Program-made: the position numbers and the translations under genes
Notes under the pieces: generated by a model
Databases searched by the model: none
Seen by the model: the letters and a program-made list of their open reading frames with translations, nothing else
What the model was told of the DNA's origin: nothing
Shown: positions 1-6,110 of the stretch, one piece after another
Layout of the letters: each line of letters opens with the position of its first letter
Position numbering within the stretch: the first letter of the stretch is position 1
From: Spongiicolonus versatilis
GTDB lineage: Bacteria > Pseudomonadota > Gammaproteobacteria > Arenicellales > Spongiicolonaceae
NCBI GenBank assembly: GCA_028286165.1
Contig: JAPYMU010000092.1
Span: forward strand, 1-8,469
Reading direction: 5' to 3'
DNA length: 8,469 nt

Positions 1-112
1 TGGTGACGCGGCCCAGGGCCGGGTTGTACACATCGCCGAACCGTTGGCCGCCGCCGGCGGCGTGTTTGCCGTTGATGTAGTGGCTGAGGGTTTGCTTCAC
101 TTCAATGTCCAT
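1..112 (-). CDS. mmsA: Methylmalonate-semialdehyde dehydrogenase (CoA-acylating), N-terminal part, cut by the window edge
   Basis: Only the first 37 codons are inside the window; the gene continues past position 1. The visible N-terminus has the opening typical of CoA-acylating methylmalonate-semialdehyde dehydrogenases: HYINGKHAAGGGQRFGDVYN followed by PALGRV, matching the family pattern FINGE-x-V-x-G-x-SGRF-x-DVFNPATGEV. The family oxidises methylmalonate semialdehyde to propionyl-CoA, and malonate semialdehyde to acetyl-CoA, with NAD+ and CoA. These semialdehydes arise in valine catabolism and in reductive thymine and uracil degradation. The ATG at 112-110 has a strong ribosome site GGAGG at 118-122, 5 nt upstream. 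It overlaps the end of deoA by 11 nt, so it belongs to the same transcript, and it may also have its own promoter at about 151-159. The catalytic cysteine lies outside the window, so another aldehyde dehydrogenase subfamily is not fully excluded. Confidence 0.82.
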   Translation of the reverse strand, partial: MDIEVKQTLSHYINGKHAAGGGQRFGDVYNPALGRVT

Positions 113-1460
113 GGTTGCCTCCGGTTTTTTGACGGTGAGGGTTTGGGGAAATCATAGCATTGTCGCAGCGCCGCAGAATTACCGGCGCCGGATCCGGCGC
201 GGCGTCGGTGATGCTGAAGGCGGCGCACACCGCAGCGGCGGCGGAGTCGGCGGCGGTGGAATCGGCGGCGTGGACGGTGGCCAGGGGACGTTCACCATCC
301 ACTTCATCGCCCACCCCGGCAATGCCGCTGAGGCCAACACTGTAATCGATGCCGTCCTCAGCGCGCCGCCGGCCGCCGCCAAGGCCGACCACGGCGAGGC
401 CGAGGGCCCGGGTATCGACACCGCCGACCACGCCCCCGGCACCGGCAAACACCGGCAACGCCACCGCCGCCGCCGGCAGTTGTTCGGTGAACTTGTCCAC
501 GAAATCGGCGGCGCCGCCAAGCGCATGCACCATCGCGCCGAACACCTCCGCCGCCCGGCCGCCGGCCAGCGCCGACTCCACCGCCGCCTCCGCCGCCTCC
601 GCCGTTGCCGCCGCCCCGGCCAGCAGCAGCATCTCCGCCGCCAGCGCCGCCACCACCGTTGCAAACCTCGGCGCATGCACTTCGCCGCGCAGGAAGCGAA
701 CGGTGAACGCCACCTCCAGCGCGTTGCCGGCGGCCGGTGCCAGCGGCTGGTTCATGTCGGTGACCAGCGTAGCGGCGGGCAGTTGCAATTCGCGCGCGAC
801 GCCGTTGATGCTGGCGGCGAGTTCATCGGCGGCGGCCGGGGTGGCGGCGAAAGCGCCGTTGCCGCATTTCACGTCCATGGCCAGTGCGCCAACGCCGGCG
901 GCCAGTTTTTTGCTGAGAATGGAGGCGGTGATCAGCGGCGCCGACTCGACGGTGGCGGTGACGTCGCGCACCGCGTAGATGCGCTTGTCGGCCGGCGCCA
1001 GGTCGGCGGTCTGGCCGATGATGGCGCAGCCGGCCGCGTCCACCACACGGCGGAAAGTTTTTTGGTCCGGCGCGGTGTTGTAGCCGGGAATGCTGTCCAG
1101 TTTGTCCAACGTGCCGCCGCTGTGGCCGAGGCCGCGGCCGGAGACCATGGGAACGGAGACTCCGCATGCCGCGGCGACGGGCGCCAGGGCCAAACTGACG
1201 CAGTCGCCGACGCCGCCGGTGGAATGCTTGTCAACAACGGCGCCGTCCCAGGTTAACACGGTGCCGGAATCGCGCATGGCGGCGGTGAGGGCGGCGGTCT
1301 CGGCAAAGTTCATGCCGCGCAAAAAAACCGCCATGGCGAAAGCGGCGATCTGCGCATCGCTGACGGTGTTACCGGTGACGCCGGCGGTGAACCCGCGCAA
1401 TTCGCTTTCGCTGAGCGCGCCGCCGTCGCGCTTTTTGCGGATGAACTCCTGAACCAGCAT
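102..1460 (-). CDS. deoA: Thymidine phosphorylase with a 19-residue C-terminal extension
   Basis: Cytoplasmic enzyme that cleaves thymidine or deoxyuridine with phosphate to thymine or uracil plus 2-deoxyribose-1-phosphate. The 452-residue product aligns along its whole length with E. coli DeoA (440 aa) at a constant offset of 6 over the catalytic region. The phosphate and substrate residues are present: KHSTGGVGD with H79, the family signature SGRGLGHSGGTLDKLDSIPG at 107-126, R165 in YAVRD, and S180 and K184 in SILSKK. LTDMNQ-like and GGGRR segments follow at 233-238 and 361-365. The signature has Ser for Thr at 114 and Asp for Glu at 122, both conservative. The start is the ATG at 1460-1458, which shares one base with the deoC stop (TGATG). 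No strong Shine-Dalgarno is visible, so translation is probably coupled to deoC. The normal family end falls near residue 433; residues 434-452 look like read-through of former intergenic DNA. The stop lies inside mmsA. Confidence 0.95.
   Translation of the reverse strand: MLVQEFIRKKRDGGALSESELRGFTAGVTGNTVSDAQIAAFAMAVFLRGMNFAETAALTAAMRDSGTVLTWDGAVVDKHSTGGVGDCVSLALAPVAAACGVSVPMVSGRGLGHSGGTLDKLDSIPGYNTAPDQKTFRRVVDAAGCAIIGQTADLAPADKRIYAVRDVTATVESAPLITASILSKKLAAGVGALAMDVKCGNGAFAATPAAADELAASINGVARELQLPAATLVTDMNQPLAPAAGNALEVAFTVRFLRGEVHAPRFATVVAALAAEMLLLAGAAATAEAAEAAVESALAGGRAAEVFGAMVHALGGAADFVDKFTEQLPAAAVALPVFAGAGGVVGGVDTRALGLAVVGLGGGRRRAEDGIDYSVGLSGIAGVGDEVDGERPLATVHAADSTAADSAAAAVCAAFSITDAAPDPAPVILRRCDNAMISPNPHRQKTGGNHGH
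118..122 (-). promoter_or_regulatory. Ribosome binding site of mmsA
   Basis: Reads GGAGG on the minus strand, 5 nt before the ATG at 112. It is one of the clearest Shine-Dalgarno sites in the operon and fixes the mmsA start. It lies inside the last codons of the deoA reading frame. Confidence 0.75.
151..159 (-). promoter_or_regulatory. Candidate extended -10 promoter for mmsA inside the 3' end of deoA
   Basis: The minus strand reads TGCTATGAT, which matches the extended -10 pattern TGnTATAAT at all positions but one. No good -35 box lies 16-18 nt upstream, as is common for extended -10 promoters. Transcription would start near 144 and give a leader of about 30 nt before the mmsA ATG, with the GGAGG site inside it. 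The motif sits in codons beyond the normal C-terminus of DeoA, as expected if this DNA was once intergenic. It is seen only as a motif match. Confidence 0.45.
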
Positions 1461-2194
1461 CAGCCGGCGCCGAGCACCCGGCGCACGTCTTCGAGCAGTG
1501 AACTTGCGCCGATGCGAAAGCGCGCCGGCCGCAGGTAACCGGCGCCCATGATGTGGTCGGCGATGGCGATGTATTCGGCGGCGGCGGCCACCGTGGCGAT
1601 GCCGCCGGCGGCCTTGAAGCCGGTGGCGGCGCCGTGCTCGGCAATGATGCCGAGAATGTCGTGGGCGGCGGCGGGAGTGGCGGAGACCGGGGTTTTGCCG
1701 CTGGAGGTTTTGATGAAGTCGGCGCCGGCGGTGATGGCGGCGGTGGCGGCGGCGCGAATGGCCTCGGTGCCGCCCAACTCGCCGGTTTCAATAATCACCT
1801 TCAGCGTTTTGTCGCCGCACAGCAGTTTGCAGATGCGGGTGAACAACTGCGCGCGCGCGCGGCCGGCGGCGCCGCCATGCAAAAAATCGCGCCATGGAAA
1901 AACCAAATCAATTTCGTCCACGGCGCCCAGCACCCCGCGAATTTCCTCCAGCACCGCATCGCGCCCGCCCCCGCCGCCGGGAAAGTTGGCCACCGCCGCC
2001 ACCCGCACGCCGCTGCCGGCCAGCAACTCGGCGCACAGCGGCGCAAACTTCGGCCACACGCAAACCGCGGCCACTTTGCTGTCGCGCGCGGCGGCGCACA
2101 GTTCACGAATGTCGCCGTCGGTGTCATCGCCGCCGAGCCGGGTTAAATCCAGCAGCGACAGGGTGAGGGCGGCGATCTCTTTTTCGGTTTTCAC
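1460..2194 (-). CDS. deoC: Deoxyribose-phosphate aldolase
   Basis: Class I aldolase that splits 2-deoxyribose-5-phosphate into glyceraldehyde-3-phosphate and acetaldehyde, the sugar-side exit of deoxynucleoside catabolism. The 244-residue TIM-barrel protein matches E. coli DeoC throughout. K162 in FIKTSSGK is the Schiff-base lysine (E. coli K167), K194 in GFKAAGG matches the assisting lysine (K201), and D96 in EIDLVFP matches D102. VIIETGEL at 133-140 and RIGASSLL at 227-234 are further family blocks. A run of five glycines at 73-77 replaces the usual short loop after NFP. The start is GTG at 2194-2192, overlapping the cdd stop by 4 nt (GTGA). No strong ribosome site precedes it, so coupling to cdd is likely. 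The stop shares one base with the deoA start. Phosphopentomutase, which supplies its substrate from DeoA product, is not in the window. Confidence 0.96.
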   Translation of the reverse strand: MKTEKEIAALTLSLLDLTRLGGDDTDGDIRELCAAARDSKVAAVCVWPKFAPLCAELLAGSGVRVAAVANFPGGGGGRDAVLEEIRGVLGAVDEIDLVFPWRDFLHGGAAGRARAQLFTRICKLLCGDKTLKVIIETGELGGTEAIRAAATAAITAGADFIKTSSGKTPVSATPAAAHDILGIIAEHGAATGFKAAGGIATVAAAAEYIAIADHIMGAGYLRPARFRIGASSLLEDVRRVLGAG

Positions 2195-2571
2195 AATGCA
2201 AAAGGCCGCGGCAGGTAATCGCGCAGGGTGCCTTGGTTAAATTTTCCCGCCGGGGTGGCCACGGTGAGGGGCGTGTCGGCGGCGGCAAACTCGGCAATCT
2301 TCTGCAGGCATCCGCCGCATGGAGAGGCTTCACCTTCAGCCACAACCATCACCTGGTCAATGCGCTTCACGCCATCACCAACCATGGCCGCGACGGCGGC
2401 GGCCTCGGCGCACAGGCCTTCAGGATAGGCGGCGTTTTCCACGTTGCAGCCACGGTAGATTTTGCCGCCGGCGGCCAGCGCGGCGCCGACGCGGAAGTTG
2501 GAGTACGGTGCATGGGCATTGGCGCGCGCCTCGCGGGCGGCGGTGAACAGTTGCCGGGTGGAATCGTTCAT
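2191..2571 (-). CDS. cdd: Cytidine deaminase (homotetrameric zinc type)
   Basis: Hydrolytic deamination of cytidine and deoxycytidine to uridine and deoxyuridine, in the cytoplasm; this feeds DeoA. With the ATG at 2571 the protein is 126 aa, normal for the short tetrameric class. Visible motifs, numbered from that ATG, are CNVENAAYPEG with substrate-binding N43 and E45, the zinc ligand and catalytic pair C54-A-E56, and the second zinc motif PCGGC with C85 and C88. The residue after the CAE motif is Ala rather than the Arg of many tetrameric enzymes, so the charge balancing at the zinc site may differ. A TTG at 2574 in frame could add one residue, but GGGGAG at 2577-2582 is 5 nt from the ATG and only 2 nt from the TTG. 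The ATG shares a base with the upstream permease stop, and the 3' end overlaps deoC by 4 nt. Confidence 0.96.
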   Translation of the reverse strand: MNDSTRQLFTAAREARANAHAPYSNFRVGAALAAGGKIYRGCNVENAAYPEGLCAEAAAVAAMVGDGVKRIDQVMVVAEGEASPCGGCLQKIAEFAAADTPLTVATPAGKFNQGTLRDYLPRPFAL

Positions 2572-3545
2572 CAATGCTCCCCTCGAGTGTACGGTTTCCC
2601 CGCCGCGCGCGGGGCCACGGCGGCGCCGAAGAAACCGGCCAGTATCACCACTGTAAACAAATACGGCAGCGCCTGCACCGCCTGCACCGGCACCGCGCCC
2701 ACCAGCGGCAGCGAGACGCCCTGGATGTGCGCCGCGCCGGCCTCAAAAAAACCGAACAGCAGGCACGCCGACAGCACCGGCCACGGCCGCCACTTGCCGA
2801 AAATCATCGCCGCCAGCGCAATGAAGCCTTTGCCGGCGGTCATGCCGCTGATGAACGCCGCCCCCTGGGCGGTGGACAGGTAGGCGCCGGCAAAGCCGCA
2901 CAGGACGCCGCAGATAAGCACCGCGCGGTAGCGCAAAAACGCCACCGAGATGCCGGCGGTGTCCACCGCCGCCGGGCTTTCGCCCACCGCGCGCAGGCGC
3001 AAACCGAAGCGCGTGCGGTACAGCGCCCAGGCGGTGGCGGCGACGCAGGCGAAAGCGAGGTAGACCAGAATGTTGTGGCCGCTCAGCAACTCACGGTACA
3101 CCGGCCCCAGCAGCGGCAGCGGCGCAACCGCATCAGCGCCCGGAAAAACCAGCGCGCCGAACCGTGCATCGCTGCCGAGGAACGGCGTCCGCCCGCCCTG
3201 GGCGAACCAGGCGATGCCGAGAATGACGGTGAGGCCGAAGGCAAGAATGTTCACCGCCATGCCGGAAACGATGTGGTCGCCCTTGTGGGTGATGCAGGCG
3301 AAGCCATGCACCAGCGCCAGCGTACACGATGCGGCGACGCCGGCGCACAAGCCGAGCCAGGCGTTCTGGGTGACGGCGGCGGCGGCGGCGGCGGCGAAAG
3401 CGGCGGCTAACATCTTGCCTTCCAGGCCGATGTCCACCACGCCGCTGCGCTCGGAATACAGGCCGGCCAGGGCGGCGAAAACCAGCGGCGCCGCCAGCCG
3501 CACCGACGAGTCCAGCACCGACAGCAGCAGTTCAAGCGACGGCAC
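2571..3545 (-). CDS. Nucleoside ABC transporter, second permease (BPD_transp_2 family, NupQ-like)
   Basis: Inner-membrane subunit that pairs with the permease encoded just upstream to form the channel of a BMP-type nucleoside importer. From the GTG at 3545 it is 324 aa, about the usual length. Family blocks seen are SERSGVVDIGLEGKML at 31-45, KGDHIVSGMAVNILAFGLT at 88-106, RAVGESPAAVDTAGIS at 185-200 and GKGFIALAAMIFGKWRPW at 238-255. Hydrophobic helices occupy most of the rest, about eight to ten segments. I chose GTG 3545 because GGAGG at 3551-3555 lies 5 nt upstream and because the protein then begins like its relatives, shortly before the first helix. A TTG at 3572 would add nine residues but has no ribosome site. 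The gene overlaps the preceding permease by 14 nt and cdd by 1 nt. An alanine run at residues 47-57 is encoded by a GCC repeat. Confidence 0.9.
   Translation of the reverse strand: MPSLELLLSVLDSSVRLAAPLVFAALAGLYSERSGVVDIGLEGKMLAAAFAAAAAAAVTQNAWLGLCAGVAASCTLALVHGFACITHKGDHIVSGMAVNILAFGLTVILGIAWFAQGGRTPFLGSDARFGALVFPGADAVAPLPLLGPVYRELLSGHNILVYLAFACVAATAWALYRTRFGLRLRAVGESPAAVDTAGISVAFLRYRAVLICGVLCGFAGAYLSTAQGAAFISGMTAGKGFIALAAMIFGKWRPWPVLSACLLFGFFEAGAAHIQGVSLPLVGAVPVQAVQALPYLFTVVILAGFFGAAVAPRAAGKPYTRGEH
2577..2582 (-). promoter_or_regulatory. Ribosome binding site of cdd
   Basis: GGGGAG on the minus strand, 5 nt before the ATG at 2571. The spacing favours this ATG over the in-frame TTG at 2574. 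The site lies in the last codons of the preceding permease gene. Confidence 0.65.
3374..3396. repeat. Uninterrupted CGG trinucleotide tract (23 bp)
   Basis: Nearly eight perfect copies of CGG on the plus strand, read as GCC (Ala) codons in the second permease. They encode the alanine run around residues 50-57, inside a membrane helix. Slippage by whole units would keep the frame and change helix length. Confidence 0.85.
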
Positions 3546-4662
3546 GGCCGCCTCCGCTGAAAATTTTTGCAAAAGCCGCGCCCAGCGGCGGCCGCAGCAT
3601 GAAGCCCAGCGCGCCGGTGAACAAAATCACCAGGCCCTGAATGACGATGACGATGTCCTTGCTGATGCGCTCAAAGGTGTAGGCCAGTTCAGCGCCGCCC
3701 TGGTAAAGCGCGCCGAACAGGATGGCGGCGAGCACGATGCCGGCCGGGTGGCTGCGGCCCATGAGGGCGACGGCAATGCCGACAAAACCGTAGCCGGCGG
3801 TGAACTCAATCAGCAGACGGTGCTGGCTGCCGAGAATTTCGTTGAGCGACAGCAGGCCGGCCAGGCCGCCGGACAGGCACATGGCGAGAATGATGCAGCG
3901 CGACGGTGAAATGCCGGCGTAAACGGCGGCGCGCGGGTTGCCGCCGACGGTGCGCACCTCGTAACCCCACGGCATGTGCCACAGAAAAAGCCACACTGCA
4001 ACACAACACAGCAGCGCGATGAAAAATGAAAGATTGAGCGGCGAGGCGCTGAGGGTGAGGCCCACGGCGGCGGCCATGTCATGCACCATCGGCAGGTGGG
4101 TGCTGTCGGCAAACACCCGCGTCTCCGGCGACATGGAGCCGGGCTTGATAAGCACGTTGACCAGCAGGTAATTCATCAGCGCGGCGGCGATGAAGTTGAA
4201 CATGATGGTGGTAATCACCACGTGGCTGCCGCGCCTGGCCTGCAGCACCGCCGGCACCAGACTCCAGCCGGCGCCGAACAGCGCCGCCGCCAGCATGGCG
4301 GCGAGGAGCAGCAGGGGGAACGGCAGAAAATCCAAATAAAGCGCGGCCAGGCCGAGGCCGAGGCCGCCGATGTAGGCCTGGCCCTCACCGCCGATGTTGA
4401 ACAGGCCGCAGTGGTAGGCCACGGCGACGGCGAGGCCGGTGAAGATAAAATTGGTTGCATAAAACAACGTGTAGCCCACCGCCTCGGCGCTGCCGAAAGC
4501 GCCGCGCAATAATTCGGCGGCAATGGCCGGCGGACTCTCGCCGATAAACCACACTAGGAGCGCCGAGAAGGCGAAAGCCAGCGCCAGGTTGCACACCGTC
4601 AGCAGCAGCGGGTCAATCCACCATGGCATGTTTTGCGGCGCGCCGGGCATCTCAACTTTCAT
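3532..4662 (-). CDS. Nucleoside ABC transporter, first permease (BPD_transp_2 family, NupP-like)
   Basis: Inner-membrane channel subunit of the BMP-type nucleoside importer. From the ATG at 4662 it has 376 aa with about ten hydrophobic segments. The first covers roughly 18-40. The hallmark GLFNIGGEGQAYIGG is at 86-100. Other blocks are RRGSHVVITTIMFNFIA at 143-159, GGNPRAAVYAGIS at 240-252, the SGGLAGLLSLNEILG turn at 264-278, and GYGFVGIAVALMGRSHPAG at 290-308. The ATG at 4662 has a GGGG stretch 6 nt upstream and overlaps the ATPase stop by 11 nt. An in-frame ATG at 4701 would add 13 residues (MKNNWADGWPGCA) without a ribosome site and with deep overlap, so I judge it less likely. The gene ends 14 nt inside the next permease. 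Loss of a working ATPase upstream would leave this subunit without energy. Confidence 0.9.
   Translation of the reverse strand: MKVEMPGAPQNMPWWIDPLLLTVCNLALAFAFSALLVWFIGESPPAIAAELLRGAFGSAEAVGYTLFYATNFIFTGLAVAVAYHCGLFNIGGEGQAYIGGLGLGLAALYLDFLPFPLLLLAAMLAAALFGAGWSLVPAVLQARRGSHVVITTIMFNFIAAALMNYLLVNVLIKPGSMSPETRVFADSTHLPMVHDMAAAVGLTLSASPLNLSFFIALLCCVAVWLFLWHMPWGYEVRTVGGNPRAAVYAGISPSRCIILAMCLSGGLAGLLSLNEILGSQHRLLIEFTAGYGFVGIAVALMGRSHPAGIVLAAILFGALYQGGAELAYTFERISKDIVIVIQGLVILFTGALGFMLRPPLGAAFAKIFSGGGRAVA
3551..3555 (-). promoter_or_regulatory. Ribosome binding site deciding the start of the second permease
   Basis: GGAGG on the minus strand, 5 nt before GTG 3545. It supports the GTG start over the upstream TTG at 3572, which has no such site. 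Confidence 0.65.
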
Positions 4663-6085
4663 CGCGCACCCCGGCCATCCATCGGCCCAGTTGTTTTTCA
4701 TCGGCCGCGGCGGCCGGAGTTTCGCCGACCACGGCGCCGTTGAACATCACCGCGATGCGGTCGGCGAGGGCGAGGATTTCCTCCAGTTCCACCGACACCA
4801 GCAGGATCGCGCTGCCCTGGTCGCGCAGGGCGAGAATTTTGCGGTGAATGAATTCAATGGCGCCGATGTCCACGCCGCGCGTCGGCTGGCCGATTAAAAG
4901 CACGCGCGGCTCGCGCACCATCTCGCGCGCAAGAATTAATTTCTGCTGGTTGCCGCCGGAAAATTGCGCGGCGCGAATCTCCGGCAGCGGCGGGCGCACG
5001 TCAAACTCGTCCATGCGCCGCCGCGTTTGCGCGCTGATGAACGGCCAGTCAAAAAAGATTCCGCGCGGGGTTTGCCCGCGGCGGTACTGCGCCTCGCAGT
5101 GGTAGCCGAGGATGGCGGCGTGGCTGGCGTTTTCAACCGCGACCATGCCGGTGGCGCGGCGGTCTTCGGGAACATGGGCGATGCCGGCGGCGCGCAGTTG
5201 CGACGGTGACGAACCGGCGGCGGCTTCGCCCTGGCCGCCGCCATCACCTTCACCGCCGCCACGGTGAAAAATAATTTCACCGCCGTCCACCTTGCACATG
5301 CCGGCCAGCGCTTCCAGCAACTCGCTCTGGCCGTTGCCGGCCACGCCGGCCACGCCGAGAATTTCGCCGCTGCGCAAACTCAGGTTGACATCGCGCACGC
5401 GCACCACCCGCTGGCGGTCGCGGACGCGCAAATTTTTCACCGTCAGCGCGGCGCCGGAGTCGCGCGGCGGCGCGGCCGAGTATTCCATCACCACCGCGCG
5501 CCCCACCATCAACTCGCTGAGCTCGCCGGCGCTGGTGTCTTCGGTTTCGCGCACCGCCACCACCCGGCCGTCGCGCATCACCGTCACCCGGTCCGACACC
5601 GCCATGATTTCGCGCAACTTGTGGGTGATCAGCACCACCGTTTTGCCCTGCCCGCGAATCACGCGCAGGATGCGGAACAGGTCGTCGGCCTCCTGCGGCG
5701 TGAGCACGCCGGTGGGTTCATCCAAAATTAAAATCTCGGCGCCGCGCACCAGCGTCTTCAGCATTTCCACCCGCTGCTGCGCGCCCACCGGCAGGTCGCC
5801 GGTGAGCGCATCGGGATCGGCGTGCAGCGCGTATTCCGCGGCCAGCCGCTGCAACTCGGCGCGCGCCTGCCGCGGCCCGGGGGAGTTTGCGCCGAGAAAC
5901 ATGCCGCGCTCGCAGCCCAGCATGATGTTCTCCAGCACGCTGAAGTTGTCCACCAGCATGAAGTGCTGGTGCACCATGCCGATGCCGGCGCGGATGGCGG
6001 CGGCGCTGCTGCGGAGGCTGCGGCGGGCGCCGTTGATGTAAATCTCCCCGGCATCGGCGCGCTGGCAGCCGTAAAGCACGTTCAT
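4652..6085 (-). CDS. Nucleoside ABC transporter ATP-binding protein, 5'-truncated (lacks the first Walker A)
   Basis: Cytoplasmic double-NBD ATPase of the BMP nucleoside importer (NupO-like). The open frame is 477 aa; intact relatives are roughly 510 aa. Residue 1 corresponds to the Met just after the P-loop (GKTTL-MNVLYG). In NBD1 there is Q40 of the Q-loop (MVHQHF), a signature-like PVGAQQR at 99-105, Walker B ILILDEP at 118-124 and H155. NBD2 has GVAGNGQSEL at 248-256 in place of a true Walker A, the signature SGGNQQK at 376-382 and IGQPTRGVD at 398-406; a degenerate second site of this kind is normal in the family. The N-terminal 40 or so residues are absent. DNA upstream still encodes GKTTL in this frame (6100-6086), but beyond it the sequence belongs to the binding-protein gene. 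The ATG overlaps that gene's stop (TGATG), so a truncated protein could be made by coupling, but it could not bind ATP normally at NBD1. Confidence 0.88.
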   Translation of the reverse strand: MNVLYGCQRADAGEIYINGARRSLRSSAAAIRAGIGMVHQHFMLVDNFSVLENIMLGCERGMFLGANSPGPRQARAELQRLAAEYALHADPDALTGDLPVGAQQRVEMLKTLVRGAEILILDEPTGVLTPQEADDLFRILRVIRGQGKTVVLITHKLREIMAVSDRVTVMRDGRVVAVRETEDTSAGELSELMVGRAVVMEYSAAPPRDSGAALTVKNLRVRDRQRVVRVRDVNLSLRSGEILGVAGVAGNGQSELLEALAGMCKVDGGEIIFHRGGGEGDGGGQGEAAAGSSPSQLRAAGIAHVPEDRRATGMVAVENASHAAILGYHCEAQYRRGQTPRGIFFDWPFISAQTRRRMDEFDVRPPLPEIRAAQFSGGNQQKLILAREMVREPRVLLIGQPTRGVDIGAIEFIHRKILALRDQGSAILLVSVELEEILALADRIAVMFNGAVVGETPAAAADEKQLGRWMAGVRDES

Positions 6086-6110
6086 CAGCGTGGTTTTGCC
6101 ATGAGCGCGC
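6085..6110 (-). other. Apparent deletion junction between binding-protein and ATPase genes
   Basis: On the minus strand the frame of the binding protein reads NRALM then AKPR and stop. Shifted by one base, the same DNA reads GKTTLMNVLYG, the end of an ABC P-loop. The codon for the P-loop lysine is at 6097-6095. Upstream of about 6100-6104 the sequence fits only the binding protein; downstream it fits only the ATPase. The missing parts are the last 20-30 residues usual in BMP proteins, any gap, and about 40 residues of the ATPase start. Whether this is real or an assembly error cannot be told from the sequence. Confidence 0.75.

Noticed and set aside
105..1256. Long plus-strand open frame opposite deoA
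   Set aside because: The translation is rich in Gly, Arg and His with no family motif; it is a mirror of GC-rich third-position codons of a certain gene.
1849..1860. Alternating GC run as a Z-DNA or regulatory element
   Set aside because: Only 12 bp and fully explained by Arg/Ala codons of deoC in GC-rich DNA.
2574..3410. Long plus-strand open frame opposite the second permease
   Set aside because: Low-complexity Arg/Gln/His composition, no ribosome site or domain, and opposite a gene with many conserved family blocks.
3070..3909. Plus-strand open frame across both permease genes
   Set aside because: Spans two certain minus-strand genes and has no recognisable protein features.
4663..4701. 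Start of the first permease at 4701
   Set aside because: No ribosome site and it would overlap the ATPase by 50 nt; ATG 4662 fits spacing and family length better.
5292..6041. Plus-strand open frame opposite the ATPase
   Set aside because: Ser/Arg/Thr-rich artefact of GC-rich antisense reading; no start signal.
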